From Cedecea neteri (lineage in GTDB: Bacteria > Pseudomonadota > Gammaproteobacteria > Enterobacterales > Enterobacteriaceae), in assembly GCF_000758325.1 (NCBI RefSeq), contig NZ_CP009459.1, positions 806,001 to 870,000 of the forward strand: a DNA stretch of 64,000 nt. Reading direction: 5' to 3'. Positions 62,423-64,000 of this stretch are shown here, one piece after another; the stretch's first letter is position 1; each line of letters begins with the position of its first letter. Under the pieces are notes generated by a model. It was not told the DNA's origin and did no database searches. It saw only the letters and a program-made list of their open reading frames with translations. The translations under genes were made by a program, and so were the position numbers.

Positions 62423-62761
62423 TCACAGCTCACTCAGATCCTGCAAAATCACCGTCAACACCCCCTCCAGATTCTCCCGCAGCTCGTTATTCCAGAATCG
62501 CCTCACCCGCCACCCTTGCTCATTCAGATACTTCGTTCTTCGTTCATCATAGCCCCTTTGCATCTCATGCTGCCCGCCGTCCAGTTCGATCACCAGGCGA
62601 GCAGCGCAGCAGGCAAAGTCCACGATATAAAGCCCAATCGGATGCTGCCGCCGAAACTTATACGTGGCAAAACGCCTGCTGCGGAGTTGATACCACAGCA
62701 AGTTCTCTTCGGGAGTCATCTGCCGCCTGAGCTGGCGGGCATAACGTCGGATCGGCTGCAT
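62423..62761 (-). CDS. DUF559 endonuclease-like protein (Vsr/PD-(D/E)XK fold)
   Basis: 112 aa. Conserved features: TPEENLLWYQLRSRRFATYK (N-terminal helix with EExLW), FRRQHPIGLYIVDF (Asp48), the core IELDGGQHE (Glu59, Asp61, His65) and a final strand WRVRRFWNNEL. This is the DUF559/MTES-like branch of the very-short-patch-repair endonuclease fold. The true role is not known. No methylase gene is next to it. The hairpin repeat array touches its stop codon. The gene is separated from rsmJ by 81 bp and is not at this site in E. coli. Confidence 0.88.
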   Translation of the reverse strand: MQPIRRYARQLRRQMTPEENLLWYQLRSRRFATYKFRRQHPIGLYIVDFACCAARLVIELDGGQHEMQRGYDERRTKYLNEQGWRVRRFWNNELRENLEGVLTVILQDLSEL

Positions 62762-62842
62762 GGCCTACAACATGCCAATGCAGCCGTAAAGTGGCGAGGG
62801 GAAGCAATCTCTTCTGCGAGGTACTTTCCAGCGTTTTAGTAA

Positions 62843-63595
62843 TTACTCCGGCGTCCCGGCGTAAATATCAAACCGATGCCCTTTGGTCACCACCGCATTC
62901 TGCGTGGCAACGTCGGCAAGCGGCGGTGCGTAGTCCGGGCGCTTCACAACGACCCTTTTCTTCGCCAGCGCTCTGGCCGGGGCCAGCAGCCCGTCCGCGT
63001 CCTCATCCGGCCCCACCAAAGACTGGAAAACACGCATCTCTTTCTTCACCAGCGCGCTTTTCTGCTTGTGGGGGAACATCGGGTCGAGATAAACCACGTC
63101 CGGTCTCGGCGTAATATCGCTGAGCGCCGTCAGGCTTGAGGCATGAATGAGCTGCAATCGCTCCTGCAGCCAGCCGCCGATTTCCGGATCTTCGTAGCCA
63201 CGGCGCAGGCCGTCATCGAGCAGCGCGGCCACGACAGGATTACGCTCCAGCATCCGCACGCGGCAGCCGACGGACGCCAACACAAACGCATCGCGCCCCA
63301 GCCCTGCAGTTGCGTCTACAACATCCGGCAGATAGCTGCCTTTAACGCCCACGGCTTTTGCTACCGCTTCGCCACGTCCGCCGCCAAACTTACGGCGGTG
63401 CGCCATCGCCCCAGAGACAAAATCAACGAAGATGCCGCCGAGCTTTGGCTCGTCGCGTTTGCGCAGCTCCAGCCTTTCAGGCGTCAGCACCAGCGCCATC
63501 AGCGCCTCTTCATCATGCTCGAGCTGCCAGCGCTCGCTCAAAACAGATAAGGCGCCGGAGTCGGCGCCTGCTTCAGTCAGTAAACAGATTTTCAC
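62843..63595 (-). CDS. rsmJ: 16S rRNA (guanine1516-N2)-methyltransferase
   Basis: 250 aa, the E. coli length. The SAM-binding region is [20 protein letters not shown] and the catalytic motif is seen as [19 protein letters not shown]. The N-terminal part has the family's [20 protein letters not shown]. It methylates G1516 of 16S rRNA. Downstream of prlC with an 8-bp gap, as in E. coli, so likely co-transcribed with it. Confidence 0.96.
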   Translation of the reverse strand: MKICLLTEAGADSGALSVLSERWQLEHDEEALMALVLTPERLELRKRDEPKLGGIFVDFVSGAMAHRRKFGGGRGEAVAKAVGVKGSYLPDVVDATAGLGRDAFVLASVGCRVRMLERNPVVAALLDDGLRRGYEDPEIGGWLQERLQLIHASSLTALSDITPRPDVVYLDPMFPHKQKSALVKKEMRVFQSLVGPDEDADGLLAPARALAKKRVVVKRPDYAPPLADVATQNAVVTKGHRFDIYAGTPE

Positions 63596-63603
63596 GTGGT
63601 GGC

Positions 63604-64000
63604 TTAACCCTGAATACCGTAGTGATCCAGCATCGCGTCCAGCTGCGGCTCACGCCCGCGGAAGCGTTTGAACAGTTCCATCGGCTCTTCCGAACCGCCA
63701 CGGGTCAGGATGTTGTCGAGGAACGACTGGCCAGTTTCACGGTTGAAAATGCCCTCTTCTTCGAAGCGAGAGAAGGCATCCGCCGCCAGCACGTCGGCCC
63801 ACAGATAGCTGTAGTAGCCCGCCGCGTAGCCGCCGGCAAAGATGTGGCTGAAGGCGTGCGGGAAGCGGCCCCAGCTCGGCCCCGGCACCACGGCAACCTG
63901 TTTCTTAATTTCGGCCAGCGTCTGCAGCACTTTCGCGCCCTGCTCCGGGTTGAATTCCGCATGCAGGAGGAAGTCGAACAGGCCGAACTCCAGCTGGCGC
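63604..64000 (-). CDS. prlC: Oligopeptidase A, C-terminal part only
   Basis: About 131 residues of the C terminus are in the window; the gene continues past 64000. The segment [20 protein letters not shown] is the conserved substrate-binding Gly-His-Tyr region of M3 thimet-type peptidases. The HExxH zinc site lies upstream, outside the window. PrlC degrades signal peptides and other short peptides in the cytoplasm. It ends [17 protein letters not shown], as in E. coli. Confidence 0.95.
   Translation of the reverse strand, partial: RQLEFGLFDFLLHAEFNPEQGAKVLQTLAEIKKQVAVVPGPSWGRFPHAFSHIFAGGYAAGYYSYLWADVLAADAFSRFEEEGIFNRETGQSFLDNILTRGGSEEPMELFKRFRGREPQLDAMLDHYGIQG

Overview
The window is chromosomal DNA of an enterobacterium (family Enterobacteriaceae, not E. 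coli or Salmonella; I cannot fix the genus). The backbone follows the E. coli 76-78 min gene order almost gene for gene: ryhB-yhhY-ggt-yhhA-ugpQCEAB-livFGMHK-panM-livJ-rpoH-ftsXEY-rsmD-yhhLMN-zntA-tusA-yhhQ-dcrB-yhhT, then yhiN-pitA-uspB-uspA-rsmJ-prlC. Protein lengths match the E. coli orthologues closely. Backbone DNA is GC-rich with long antisense shadow ORFs. ERIC elements and CCCTCTCCC-type hairpin repeats sit between genes.

Layout. 1-8500: iron sRNA RyhB with a Fur box, gamma-glutamyltranspeptidase, and the Pho-regulated glycerol-3-phosphate/glycerophosphodiester uptake operon. 8500-15500: the branched-chain amino acid ABC transporter with two paralogous binding proteins (LivK, LivJ) and the PanD maturation factor PanM. 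15780-20040: a cassette not found here in E. coli, made of an amino acid permease, a GABA-type aminotransferase and a divergent GabR/MocR regulator. 20070-26720: sigma-32, the FtsEX/FtsY cluster, RsmD and small membrane proteins. 26727-30433: an accessory LacI-controlled PTS with a two-SIS-domain sugar-amine enzyme. 30550-35770: ZntR-type promoter and ZntA, TusA, YhhQ, DcrB, YhhT. 35773-41555: accessory genes (PaiB-like/MocR pair, a ClpP paralogue with an altered triad, an EamA exporter, an AhpD-like pair, a zinc alcohol dehydrogenase).

41650-50094 is the most unusual part: an AT-rich island of about 8.4 kb bounded by an identical 82-bp direct repeat. It carries a tightly packed seven-gene operon (radical SAM/SPASM-like enzyme, GT9-like protein, GT4-like glycosyltransferase, PIG-L deacetylase, MATE exporter, GNAT acetyltransferase, GT2 glycosyltransferase) with a divergent MelR-like AraC regulator. 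The gene set resembles the tailoring half of aminoglycoside pathways and may make and export an amino-sugar-containing metabolite. No 2-deoxy-scyllo-inosose synthase or aminotransferase is present, so the product is unknown.

50184-55313 is a Has-like iron/heme signalling locus (STN-domain TonB-dependent receptor, FecI-type sigma, FecR-type anti-sigma, TonB paralogue) with a Fur box and no hemophore gene. 55482-57636 holds a small phosphoribosyltransferase/HAD phosphatase pair with a DeoR regulator. The right end has PitA, UspB/UspA, a nine-copy tandem array of a 58-60 bp hairpin repeat abutting a DUF559 endonuclease-like gene, RsmJ, and the C-terminal part of PrlC.
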